Origin: Desulfobacteraceae bacterium
Lineage (GTDB): Bacteria; Desulfobacterota; Desulfobacteria; Desulfobacterales; UBA5852
Length of the DNA stretch: 52,247 nucleotides
Direction of reading: 5' to 3'
Assembly: GCA_014237395.1 (NCBI GenBank)
Contig: JABZFP010000039.1
Span: forward strand, 1 to 52,247
A model generated the notes under the pieces. The model saw only the letters and a program-made list of their open reading frames with translations, was not told where the DNA came from and made no database searches. How positions within the stretch are numbered: the stretch's first letter is position 1; every line of letters begins with the position of its first letter. This document shows positions 42,935 to 50,120 of this stretch, in pieces. The translations under genes and the position numbers were made by a program.

Positions 42935-44596
42935 ATGACACATCATATGGCAACTGAGGATATCGCGACACAGGCATGGACATGGAAAAATCGACCGGGA
43001 TATAAACCCGTTCTGATCCTGATCGCCGGGTTGGTCTTTTTGGCGATCGTGATGTTACCGGCGCCGCAAAGCATGCTGGAAATGGTTAGCAAGGCCGACC
43101 CGCCGGGATATAAACTCGGGACGGGCTGCAACACGATTGTCGACACGGTCAACAAGAAACTGCGACCGGAAGCGTTCACGGCTGAAAAAAAAGGGCAGGT
43201 CGTCTCTACGAACCACGATCAGGAACCGCTGCTGACCGACGAAAAAGTGGCGCAGCTGGCAAAAATCATGGTGGGCATCCTTTTCCTGGCAGCATTTTTA
43301 TGGGGGACCGAAGCCTTGCCCCTGGGGGCCACCGACCTTCTGGTGGCGGTGCTGCTCTACCTTTTTATGATTTTGCCCATCAATGAAATATCCCAGGCGT
43401 ATATGAAAGATGCCGTTTTCTTCATTTTCGGCATTCTGGCGGTGGCTGTGGGGGTAGCCAAAACAGGACTCGATAAGCGCATCGGTCTAATTTTATTGAG
43501 CCGTATCAAGAGCACCAAGGCCTTTGCCTTCATGTTCCTGCCCATGCTGGCGATCTCTGCCGGCTTTTTGTCCGAGCATGCCCTGGTGGCCCTCCTGATC
43601 CCGGTGCTGATGGGGATCTACAAGGTGACCTGCAAAATACACGGTGTCCAGAAGGATCGCGCGTTGGCGATTTTTCTGCTCCTGGGGGTCTGCTTCGCCG
43701 CCAATCATGGCGGGCCGGGGTCGCCGGCGGCCGGGGGACGCAACGCCATTATGGTGGGCTATTTAATGGAGTATGGGTTCCCGATTTCGTTTCTCGACTG
43801 GATGAAAATCGGTATGCCGTTTGTGCCCCTGATGTCGGTGGTGATCGGCGCTTACATGTATATCCGATGCAAACCGAAATTCCTGGTCAAGGACATGAAT
43901 CCCAGTGAAATCGTCAAGGCCGAAGTGGCCCGCATGCCCAAATTCGGGGGGCGGGAGGCGCTGATGGCCATCATCCTGGTGGCGTTGGTGATCGCCTGGA
44001 TCGTGCTCGGCGAACATGCGGGTCTCGGCGGGCCAACCCTGTACGCCGTAATGGCCATGTTTGTGTGCCGCATCATAACCTGGGAGGACCTGCAGGAAGG
44101 CGTGGCGTTTGACGTGGTAGGGCTCTATGCGGCGGCCTGTGCCATGGGGGTGGGGCTCAAGTTCACCGGCGGCGCTCTCTGGCTGGCCAATTCATTCGTC
44201 AACCTGCTGCCGGATGCGCTGACCAAAGGCGATGGGCTTGTCGTCGGAGTCAGTATTCTCACCGGCACCATGACCAATTTCATGAGCGACGGCGCCACGG
44301 TTGCCGCTTTAGGTCCCATCGTGCTGCCAATGGCAACCCTGGCCAATGTCAGCGTCTGGAAGGTGGGGCTGATCACGTCCTTTTCGTCATCCTTTGCGAA
44401 CTTCCTCGTTGTGGGAACGCCCAACAACGCCATCTGTTTCGGCATGGGGCGCGATCCGGAAACCGGTGAACGTCTGCTGGACGTAATGGATTTTGTAAAA
44501 TACGGGGTTCCGGTGACGATCCTGGCCTGGCTCGTGCTCTGGTTTTGGGCAGTGTTCGGCTACTGGCGCTGGCTGGCCTGGCCGACGGTCGGCTGA
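42935..44596 (+). CDS. DASS/SLC13-family transporter 2
   Basis: The 553-residue paralogue of the protein at 35662 has the same SLC13 signatures: GLDKRIGLILLSRIKS, FLSEHALVALLIPVLMG, NFMSDGATVAALGPIVLPMA and FLVVGTPNNAICFGMG. The long hydrophilic loop after TM1 is retained but more divergent (TGCNTIVDTVNKKL versus DARTITDAVNQKL), suggesting different substrates or partners. A consensus AGGAGG precedes the ATG. It imports an organic anion or sulfate; the substrate cannot be told from sequence. Confidence 0.92.
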   Translation: MTHHMATEDIATQAWTWKNRPGYKPVLILIAGLVFLAIVMLPAPQSMLEMVSKADPPGYKLGTGCNTIVDTVNKKLRPEAFTAEKKGQVVSTNHDQEPLLTDEKVAQLAKIMVGILFLAAFLWGTEALPLGATDLLVAVLLYLFMILPINEISQAYMKDAVFFIFGILAVAVGVAKTGLDKRIGLILLSRIKSTKAFAFMFLPMLAISAGFLSEHALVALLIPVLMGIYKVTCKIHGVQKDRALAIFLLLGVCFAANHGGPGSPAAGGRNAIMVGYLMEYGFPISFLDWMKIGMPFVPLMSVVIGAYMYIRCKPKFLVKDMNPSEIVKAEVARMPKFGGREALMAIILVALVIAWIVLGEHAGLGGPTLYAVMAMFVCRIITWEDLQEGVAFDVVGLYAAACAMGVGLKFTGGALWLANSFVNLLPDALTKGDGLVVGVSILTGTMTNFMSDGATVAALGPIVLPMATLANVSVWKVGLITSFSSSFANFLVVGTPNNAICFGMGRDPETGERLLDVMDFVKYGVPVTILAWLVLWFWAVFGYWRWLAWPTVG

Positions 44597-44634
44597 AACA
44601 AGGCTACCGCGGGAGAATCCAAGCGGGGGGCATT

Positions 44635-46296
44635 ATGAAGGAACAGGTGTATCGCAATCTGCAGCGAAAAATTATCGCCCTGACACTGGTTGTGTCCCTG
44701 GCCCCGCTGTTGATCCTTGGGATGACGCTTTACTACCAGTTCGAAGCGACCTGCCGCGAGAAAACCAAGGAGCAAATCCGCTATCGGGCCCAGGCCCAGG
44801 CGGAAGCGGTCGATCTGTTCTTAAAGGAGCGCACGGCCATACTGAATGCCATGGCGGATACCCACACCTTTGACCACATGATCGACGAAAAAAACCTGGC
44901 GCGTATTTTCGACGTCATGAATGCGCATGCCGGTGCGTTCGTCGACCTGGGGATTATCGACAGCATCGGCACCCACAGGGCCTATGTGGGACCTTATGAT
45001 CTCCGGGGTCGCAATTATTTCGATCAGCCCTGGTTTAACGAGGTGATCGTCAAAGGGCACTATAAAAGCGACGTCTATATGGGGTTTCGCCGTCAGCCGC
45101 ATTTCATTATCGCGGTCCGTCGCCATGAAAATCAGCAGGCCTGGATCCTGAGGGCCACGATCGACCCCAACCGCTTCGAGGAGATCATACGGTCGGCCCA
45201 GATTGGCCGGACAGGGGATGCCTACCTGGTCAACCGGGATGGCATCTTTCAGACCCGCCCTCGGTTTGAGGGGGACGTGCTGGAAAAAACCAGCCTCGAT
45301 ACAACCCAATTCGGGGGACGTGTCACCGTCATCGAAAAGGCAGATCCAACGGGTGAAGAAAGGCTCTATGCCGGCAGTTGGCTGAACGACAACAAGTGGC
45401 TGCTGGTCATCAACCAGCAACCACTGGAACTCATGTCGCGTCTGTTTGCCCTGCGCCAGACGGAGATATTCATTATCACCCTGGGCGTCCTGGCGATCAT
45501 GGCGACGACGGTTTTTACCACCCGGCTGGCCATCAGCCGGCTGATCAAAGCCGATCAGGAAATGATCGAACTCAATGCCCAGTTGATGCAGTCGGACAAA
45601 TTGGCGGCTCTCGGCAAAATGGCGGCCGGCGTGGCCCATGAAATCAACAATCCCCTGGCCGTCATTCTCCAGAAAACAGGCTGGCTGGAAGACCTGCTGG
45701 CGGAAGAGGAATTCAAGGAGAGTGAAAACATAGCGGAATTTCGGAAATCCATTGCCAAAATCGAAGAGCACGTCGAGCGCGCACGCAAAGTCGTTCATAA
45801 TATGCTCGGATACGCGCGGAAAATGGAACCGCGCCTGGAAGATGTGGATGTGAATGACACCATTCACCAAACCATCACCATTCTCGAAAATCATGCCCGC
45901 ATCAACAATATCGATATCCAGGTGGATCTGGCGGAGACGATCCCCATTATCGCCGGTGACCAGGCCCAGCTGCAGCAAGTGTTTTTAAACCTGATCTCGA
46001 ACGCGATCGACGCCATCGGCAGCAACGGCGCGATCGAGGTGGACAGTCGACGCCGCGATGATGTTATCGTGGTGAATATCCGGGATGACGGTCCGGGGCT
46101 CAGCGAAGAAAAAATGCGAAAAATTTTCGACCCGTTTTATACCACCAAAGAATCCGGCAAAGGGACCGGCCTTGGTCTCTGGGTCAGCCACAGCATTGTC
46201 AGCAAAATGGGCGGCAGCATTCAGGTGAAAAACAATCACGACAAGGGGGCCGTTTTTACGGTTGAAATTCCGATTGTCATTCCGGAAAAAAAATGA
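44635..46296 (+). CDS. dCACHE-type sensor histidine kinase, module copy 2
   Basis: The 553-residue paralogue of the kinase at 37361 has the same domains: TM1, periplasmic dCACHE (FVDLGIIDSIGTHRAYVGPY, SDVYMGFRRQPHFIIAV), TM2, HisKA with His335 (GVAHEINNPLAVILQKTGW) and HATPase_c (DDGPGLSE, FDPFYTTK, GKGTGLGLWV). The sensor region is strongly conserved, so its ligand class is probably the same as that of copy 1. The ATG at 44635 aligns with the paralogue's start; the open frame extends 30 codons upstream, overlapping the transporter, and is not used. Confidence 0.92.
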   Translation: MKEQVYRNLQRKIIALTLVVSLAPLLILGMTLYYQFEATCREKTKEQIRYRAQAQAEAVDLFLKERTAILNAMADTHTFDHMIDEKNLARIFDVMNAHAGAFVDLGIIDSIGTHRAYVGPYDLRGRNYFDQPWFNEVIVKGHYKSDVYMGFRRQPHFIIAVRRHENQQAWILRATIDPNRFEEIIRSAQIGRTGDAYLVNRDGIFQTRPRFEGDVLEKTSLDTTQFGGRVTVIEKADPTGEERLYAGSWLNDNKWLLVINQQPLELMSRLFALRQTEIFIITLGVLAIMATTVFTTRLAISRLIKADQEMIELNAQLMQSDKLAALGKMAAGVAHEINNPLAVILQKTGWLEDLLAEEEFKESENIAEFRKSIAKIEEHVERARKVVHNMLGYARKMEPRLEDVDVNDTIHQTITILENHARINNIDIQVDLAETIPIIAGDQAQLQQVFLNLISNAIDAIGSNGAIEVDSRRRDDVIVVNIRDDGPGLSEEKMRKIFDPFYTTKESGKGTGLGLWVSHSIVSKMGGSIQVKNNHDKGAVFTVEIPIVIPEKK

Positions 46297-46319
46297 CGCA
46301 TCATGACGGGGAGGCACAT

Positions 46320-46775
46320 ATGGATTATTTCAGTATTATGGTCGTTGACGATGAAGTCGATTTCCTGGAAACACTGGTCAAACGTCTCCAAAAACGCAAC
46401 ATCGATACCGTGGGTGTCACCAGCGGCGAAGAGGCGCTGAAAATATTAGGGGAAAAGCGCATCGACGTCGTCATTCTCGATGTCAAAATGCCGGGGGGGA
46501 TCGACGGTATTGAAACCTTGCGCGAAATCAAGCGTCATCAGCCATTGACGGAGGTGATCCTGCTGACAGGGCACGGCTCGGTTGAAACCAGCATCGACGG
46601 CATGAAGATGGGGGCCTTCGACTATCTTCTAAAACCCATCAAGCTGGAAGAGCTGATGATCAAGTTGAGTGAAGCCTTCGAAAAGAAAGATCTGCAGGAA
46701 CAAAAAATACGAAAGGCGCGTATAAAAGAACTGGTCCGTTTCCCCGGACGCGTGTTCCAGCAGGAAAAAGAATAG
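46320..46775 (+). CDS. Single-domain response regulator, module copy 2
   Basis: The 151-residue paralogue of the receiver at 39045 has D10/D11, a phosphoacceptor in VVILDVKMPGGIDG, LLTGHGSVETSIDG and YLLKPIK, and the same tail ending RFPGRVFQQEKE. The ATG at 46320 has GGGGAGG upstream and aligns with the paralogue; nine upstream codons open to 46293 are not used. It ends the island; the next gene is convergent. Confidence 0.93.
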   Translation: MDYFSIMVVDDEVDFLETLVKRLQKRNIDTVGVTSGEEALKILGEKRIDVVILDVKMPGGIDGIETLREIKRHQPLTEVILLTGHGSVETSIDGMKMGAFDYLLKPIKLEELMIKLSEAFEKKDLQEQKIRKARIKELVRFPGRVFQQEKE

Positions 46776-46994
46776 AAGACAAACACCAGAAGCACCGCAT
46801 GTGCCGCCGTGATTTCCGGCCGCTGCCTTCCGGGACAACGCCCTTTACGCCCGCCCCGAAGCGTTGCGCCCTCAACCGGCCGGATTCCGATATTTGTCGT
46901 GGGTCCGGCCGGCATCCCCATCCGCAATGGTCTGCGGACAACGCCTCCATTTAGCGCAATCAAACGGCCTTTCTGCTCGAGTTGGTTTTGGGTC

Positions 46995-48476
46995 TTAAGC
47001 AGGCAACATGGTGCCGGAGGCCAGGAAGTTTTGGTGCAGCTCAAAACATCGGCCGAGATCATGGGGGATGTGGCCGACCCGTGCTTCCCGGATATATTTT
47101 TCCAGATACGGTTTATAGTCGGGATGGGCACATTTTTCGATGATCAGGGTGGCGCGTTGCACGGGGCCCAGACCACGGAGGTCCGCCAGACCTTGCTCCG
47201 TGACGATGATCTGGGTGGAGTGTTCGTTGCTGTCGACGTGGGTGCACATGGGGACGACCGTCGATAATCGGCCGTCCTTGACAACGGACGGTGCCGTAAA
47301 AATGGAAATATAGCTGTTGCGTGTAAAATCGCCGCTGCCGCCAATACCGTTCATGATATCCGTACCGAACAGATGCGAAGAATTCACATTTCCGTAGATA
47401 TCGAATTCGATGGCCGTATTGATCGCGATGACCCCCAACCTGCGGATAATGCCAGGATGGTTGGATATCTCCTGGGGTCGCAGGACAATCCGCGGGCCAA
47501 AAAAATCGATGTTGTCGATAATCTGTTGCAGCTTGTCCGCTGTTATGGTCAGGCTCGTGGCGCTGGCGCCCAAGAGCTTCCCGGCGGCCATGATATCCAC
47601 CAGGGAATTCTGAAAAACTTCCGAATACATCATAAACGGCGGCACATCCGGATGTGTTCCCAGAACAGACATGATGCCATTGGCGACGTTGCCGACGCCC
47701 GATTGCAAGGGTAGAAAACGCGGCGGAATACGACCGGCCCGCAGTTCGTCGAGCAGGAAACGGGTGACATGCGCCGCGATTTTCAGGCTGGTGTCATCCG
47801 GTGGGTTGAAGGCACCCAGGCGATCCGGCTCATCACTTTCGACGATACCGATGACTTTCTCCGGGTCCACCTGGGCGTAAGGCCATCCGATCCGGGTCAA
47901 CGGGTCGTAGATGTGAATCGGGTATCGGTAGGGCGGTGGTGGCATCACGACGATGTCTGCCATTTCCCTCAATCGGAGCGACTGGTGCCGATTGATCTCA
48001 ATGATCACTTTTTTGGCATATTTTAAATAGGTCGGTGACGCACCAATGGAGGTGGTGAGATACACCCGGCCATCCGGTGTTATTTCGGTAGCCTCCACGA
48101 CAGCGGTATCGATTTGCCATAAGAATTCTTCGGCAACGGCCTGGGGGAGATGAGACAGGTGCATGTCGACATATTCCACCTCCTGCCGATTGATCTGTTG
48201 GCGCAAGGTGACGTCCGCCTGATAGGGCCCGCGCCAGGCAATGGCATCGGCTTTGGCCAGCGCTTCATCAATACTGTAGCCACTGGAGGCGCCGGTAAGC
48301 ACACGCACCTTGAAGGGGTGTCCCTTGGCATGTTCTTCGGTGGCGCGTTTGGCCAGGGCCATCGGGACTGCTTTGGCCGATCCGGCCGGCGTAAAGCCGC
48401 TGAACGAAATCATATCGCCGTTTTGAATATGGGTTACGGCTTCCTCGGTCGATAACGTTGGATAAGGTCCGAACAT
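46995..48476 (-). CDS. Acetyl-CoA hydrolase/CoA-transferase family protein
   Basis: The 493-residue enzyme belongs to the family of succinyl-CoA:acetate CoA-transferases and acetyl-CoA hydrolases. Signatures include the N-terminal ISFSGFTPAGSAKAVPMAL, PLQSGVGNVANGIMSVLG, the catalytic glutamate region MYSEVFQNSLVDIM, NGIGGSGDFTRNSYISIF and TEQGLADLRGLGP. In acetate-oxidising or acetate-forming sulfate reducers such enzymes swap CoA between succinyl-CoA and acetate. It lies 27 bases downstream of the hydroxyacid dehydrogenase on the same strand, so the two probably form an operon. AAGGA is upstream of the ATG at 48476. Confidence 0.9.
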   Translation of the reverse strand: MFGPYPTLSTEEAVTHIQNGDMISFSGFTPAGSAKAVPMALAKRATEEHAKGHPFKVRVLTGASSGYSIDEALAKADAIAWRGPYQADVTLRQQINRQEVEYVDMHLSHLPQAVAEEFLWQIDTAVVEATEITPDGRVYLTTSIGASPTYLKYAKKVIIEINRHQSLRLREMADIVVMPPPPYRYPIHIYDPLTRIGWPYAQVDPEKVIGIVESDEPDRLGAFNPPDDTSLKIAAHVTRFLLDELRAGRIPPRFLPLQSGVGNVANGIMSVLGTHPDVPPFMMYSEVFQNSLVDIMAAGKLLGASATSLTITADKLQQIIDNIDFFGPRIVLRPQEISNHPGIIRRLGVIAINTAIEFDIYGNVNSSHLFGTDIMNGIGGSGDFTRNSYISIFTAPSVVKDGRLSTVVPMCTHVDSNEHSTQIIVTEQGLADLRGLGPVQRATLIIEKCAHPDYKPYLEKYIREARVGHIPHDLGRCFELHQNFLASGTMLPA

Positions 48477-48503
48477 TAAAAAAACATTCCTTATTTGTGG
48501 GTT

Positions 48504-49457
48504 TCAGAGAATTTGGTTCTGGGGTTTTCCCGCCAGCCAGCATGCAATATTCGCGAAGGCCATCTCCGCCCGACGGACAAACGCTTCCTCGGTAGCGAAG
48601 GCCACGTGGGGCGCCAGAAGAACATTTTCCTTATCAAACAGGAGATAGCCCTCGGGCAGGGGCGGTTCGGTTTCAAAAACATCGAGCGCTGCTCCGGCAA
48701 TTTTTTTATTATCCAGGGCTTCGGCCAGCGCGGGAATATCGACCACCGGTCCTCGGGAGGTGTTGATGAGCAGCGCGCTCGGCTTCATGAGGCCCAGTTT
48801 CTCGCGGCTGATGATGCCGCGCGTCGCATCGGTCAAGGGCAGGTGCAACGAAACGATATCGCTCTGGGCCAATACGTCGTCCAGTTCGAGATAGCGGATG
48901 CCCAGCGCCTCGGCTGCCGCCTTATTGCTGCGGCTGTAGGCGATCAGATCACAGCCGAAGACTTTACCGATTTCCGCCACCCGCATTCCGATGGCCCCCG
49001 TGCCGATAATGCCGAGCGTCTTACCCTTCAGATCTTTGCCGATGAAGCCGGCCCTTGTCATACACTCACGGGTGACCTGATCACACTGAACCACGAATCG
49101 CAGCAGGGCAATCATAAACCCGAACGCCAGTTCAGCTACCGAGTCGGTGGAATAGCCGGCACAGTTGCATACGGTAATGCCGCGCTTGCGGCAGGCGTCA
49201 AGATCGATATGATCGAGTCCGGTAAACGCCACCGAGATCATTTTGAGATTCGGTATCCCATCGATCACCTTGGCCGAAAGCGGCAGGTTGCCGACCATTA
49301 GAGTTTCAGCGTCCTGGCTGCGAGCGATCAAGGTTTCGTCATCCTCGACCCGCGTGTCATACGCCGTGAAGGAGTGGCCGTTGCGGTTGAGAAATCCAGA
49401 GACCCTTTCGAGAACATCGGGAGAAATTACAAGCGGTTCGAGCAGTACGGTTTTCAT
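48504..49457 (-). CDS. D-isomer-specific 2-hydroxyacid dehydrogenase
   Basis: The 317-residue NAD-dependent enzyme has the family NAD-binding motif LGIIGTGAIGMRVAEIGKVFG-type loop (about residue 145), the substrate arginine in INTSRGPVVDIPAL, the catalytic glutamate region DVFETEPPLPEG and the catalytic histidine in LLAPHVAFATEE. Members reduce or oxidise D-lactate, glycerate, glyoxylate or phosphoglycerate; its exact substrate is not determined. Location next to a CoA-transferase and opposite a lactate permease suggests a role in lactate or related hydroxyacid metabolism. The ATG at 49457 has AAAGGAAA upstream, and a 28-residue upstream extension is rejected. Confidence 0.88.
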   Translation of the reverse strand: MKTVLLEPLVISPDVLERVSGFLNRNGHSFTAYDTRVEDDETLIARSQDAETLMVGNLPLSAKVIDGIPNLKMISVAFTGLDHIDLDACRKRGITVCNCAGYSTDSVAELAFGFMIALLRFVVQCDQVTRECMTRAGFIGKDLKGKTLGIIGTGAIGMRVAEIGKVFGCDLIAYSRSNKAAAEALGIRYLELDDVLAQSDIVSLHLPLTDATRGIISREKLGLMKPSALLINTSRGPVVDIPALAEALDNKKIAGAALDVFETEPPLPEGYLLFDKENVLLAPHVAFATEEAFVRRAEMAFANIACWLAGKPQNQIL

Positions 49458-49589
49458 CGTGTTTCCTTTCGGGTTAGGGCGAGGCCGATCAACCATTAAG
49501 CGCAGATGGTAAGCATATCGAAAAGAACACCGTCCGAGCACGTGTCAGTTCAATCTCTCGATTGGGGCTGTGCTCCGCTATCGTCGATA

Positions 49590-49605
49590 AGCATAGTTTA
49601 TGCCA
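49590..49605 (-). promoter_or_regulatory. Sigma-54 promoter for the hydroxyacid dehydrogenase operon
   Basis: On the minus strand the sequence reads TGGCATAAACTATGCT, which keeps GG and GC with the required ten-base spacing (two mismatches to TGGCAC-N5-TTGCW). The start would be near 49580, about 120 bases before the gene. Confidence 0.62.
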
Positions 49606-49643
49606 ATCCCCGCTCGATAGCGGATCTGAGACAAGCCTTGTGG

Positions 49644-49660
49644 ATACGGATTTTTTTACA
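49644..49660 (-). promoter_or_regulatory. Partial activator-site match near the minus-strand promoter
   Basis: On the minus strand it reads TGTAAAAAAATCCGTAT. The first arm matches at all seven positions, but the second arm is GTAT instead of GACA. It is only 38 bases from the -24 element, closer than the 91-97 bases seen elsewhere, so it may be fortuitous. Confidence 0.35.
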
Positions 49661-49879
49661 GGAAGTATATCGACAGCGGGCCATGCGATGAGCTGATCCG
49701 CCATTATGATGTGAAGCCTTGGCAGTCATAAGACGAGCAGCGTACTGACCGGAAAAATTCAGGCGGGTGGCACCCCTTGGCAAGGGCGACGCGTCCGTTG
49801 AATAGATCCATTTGAATCGCACCCCTTTCGATCAATTCTTCCCCGACAACCAACACCATTTTCGATATTCTTCTATTGA

Positions 49880-49896
49880 TGTTTCGCAATTTTGCA
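49880..49896 (-). promoter_or_regulatory. Activator-site candidate E upstream of the lactate permease
   Basis: The plus strand reads TGTTTCGCAATTTTGCA, nine of eleven fixed positions of the reverse-complement motif (TGTC-N6-TTTTACA). It ends 86 bases before the -24 element at 49983, close to the spacing of sites A-D. Confidence 0.45.
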
Positions 49897-49982
49897 AGCG
49901 TATGCTTATCTTTCCGTTGCCGATGGGACATAAAAACATCTAACTGTCTGGAAACAAATGAAAAGTAAAAAGATTGGCTGTC

Positions 49983-49998
49983 AGGTATAGTAATTGCT
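49983..49998 (+). promoter_or_regulatory. Sigma-54 promoter of the lactate permease operon
   Basis: AGGTATAGTAATTGCT keeps GG and GC in register and has a perfect TTGCT -12 part; the -24 part is weaker. The start would be near 50009, about 110 bases before the ATG. A conventional -10/-35 pair is not evident. Confidence 0.6.
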
Positions 49999-50120
49999 TT
50001 AAAAACGCCGCAGCTTGAGCGCAGAGAACAAACGAGAAAAGAAAACGTGACTGTTCACGATTTGGAGTCCCGAAGTATGTCAACTTTTTTTGGACGTGTT
50101 ATAAAATAAGGAGGTTCCTC

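Larger units (their letters stand above)
42935..46775 (+). repeat. Duplicated DASS-kinase-receiver module, copy 2
   Basis: Second copy of the module at 35662-39503, offset by about 7.27 kb. The transporter and kinase have identical lengths in both copies and the receiver differs by one residue. Surrounding upstream genes differ: this copy is preceded by a kinase, receiver and degenerate receiver, whereas copy 1 is preceded by a degenerate receiver and a CBS gene. Confidence 0.88.
49458..50120. other. Divergent regulatory region between hydroxyacid and lactate operons
   Basis: This 663-base non-coding region holds sigma-54-like promoters on both strands, two partial activator-site matches, and the lactate permease ribosome site. 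No gene is convincing; short frames overlap the promoter elements. Confidence 0.72.
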
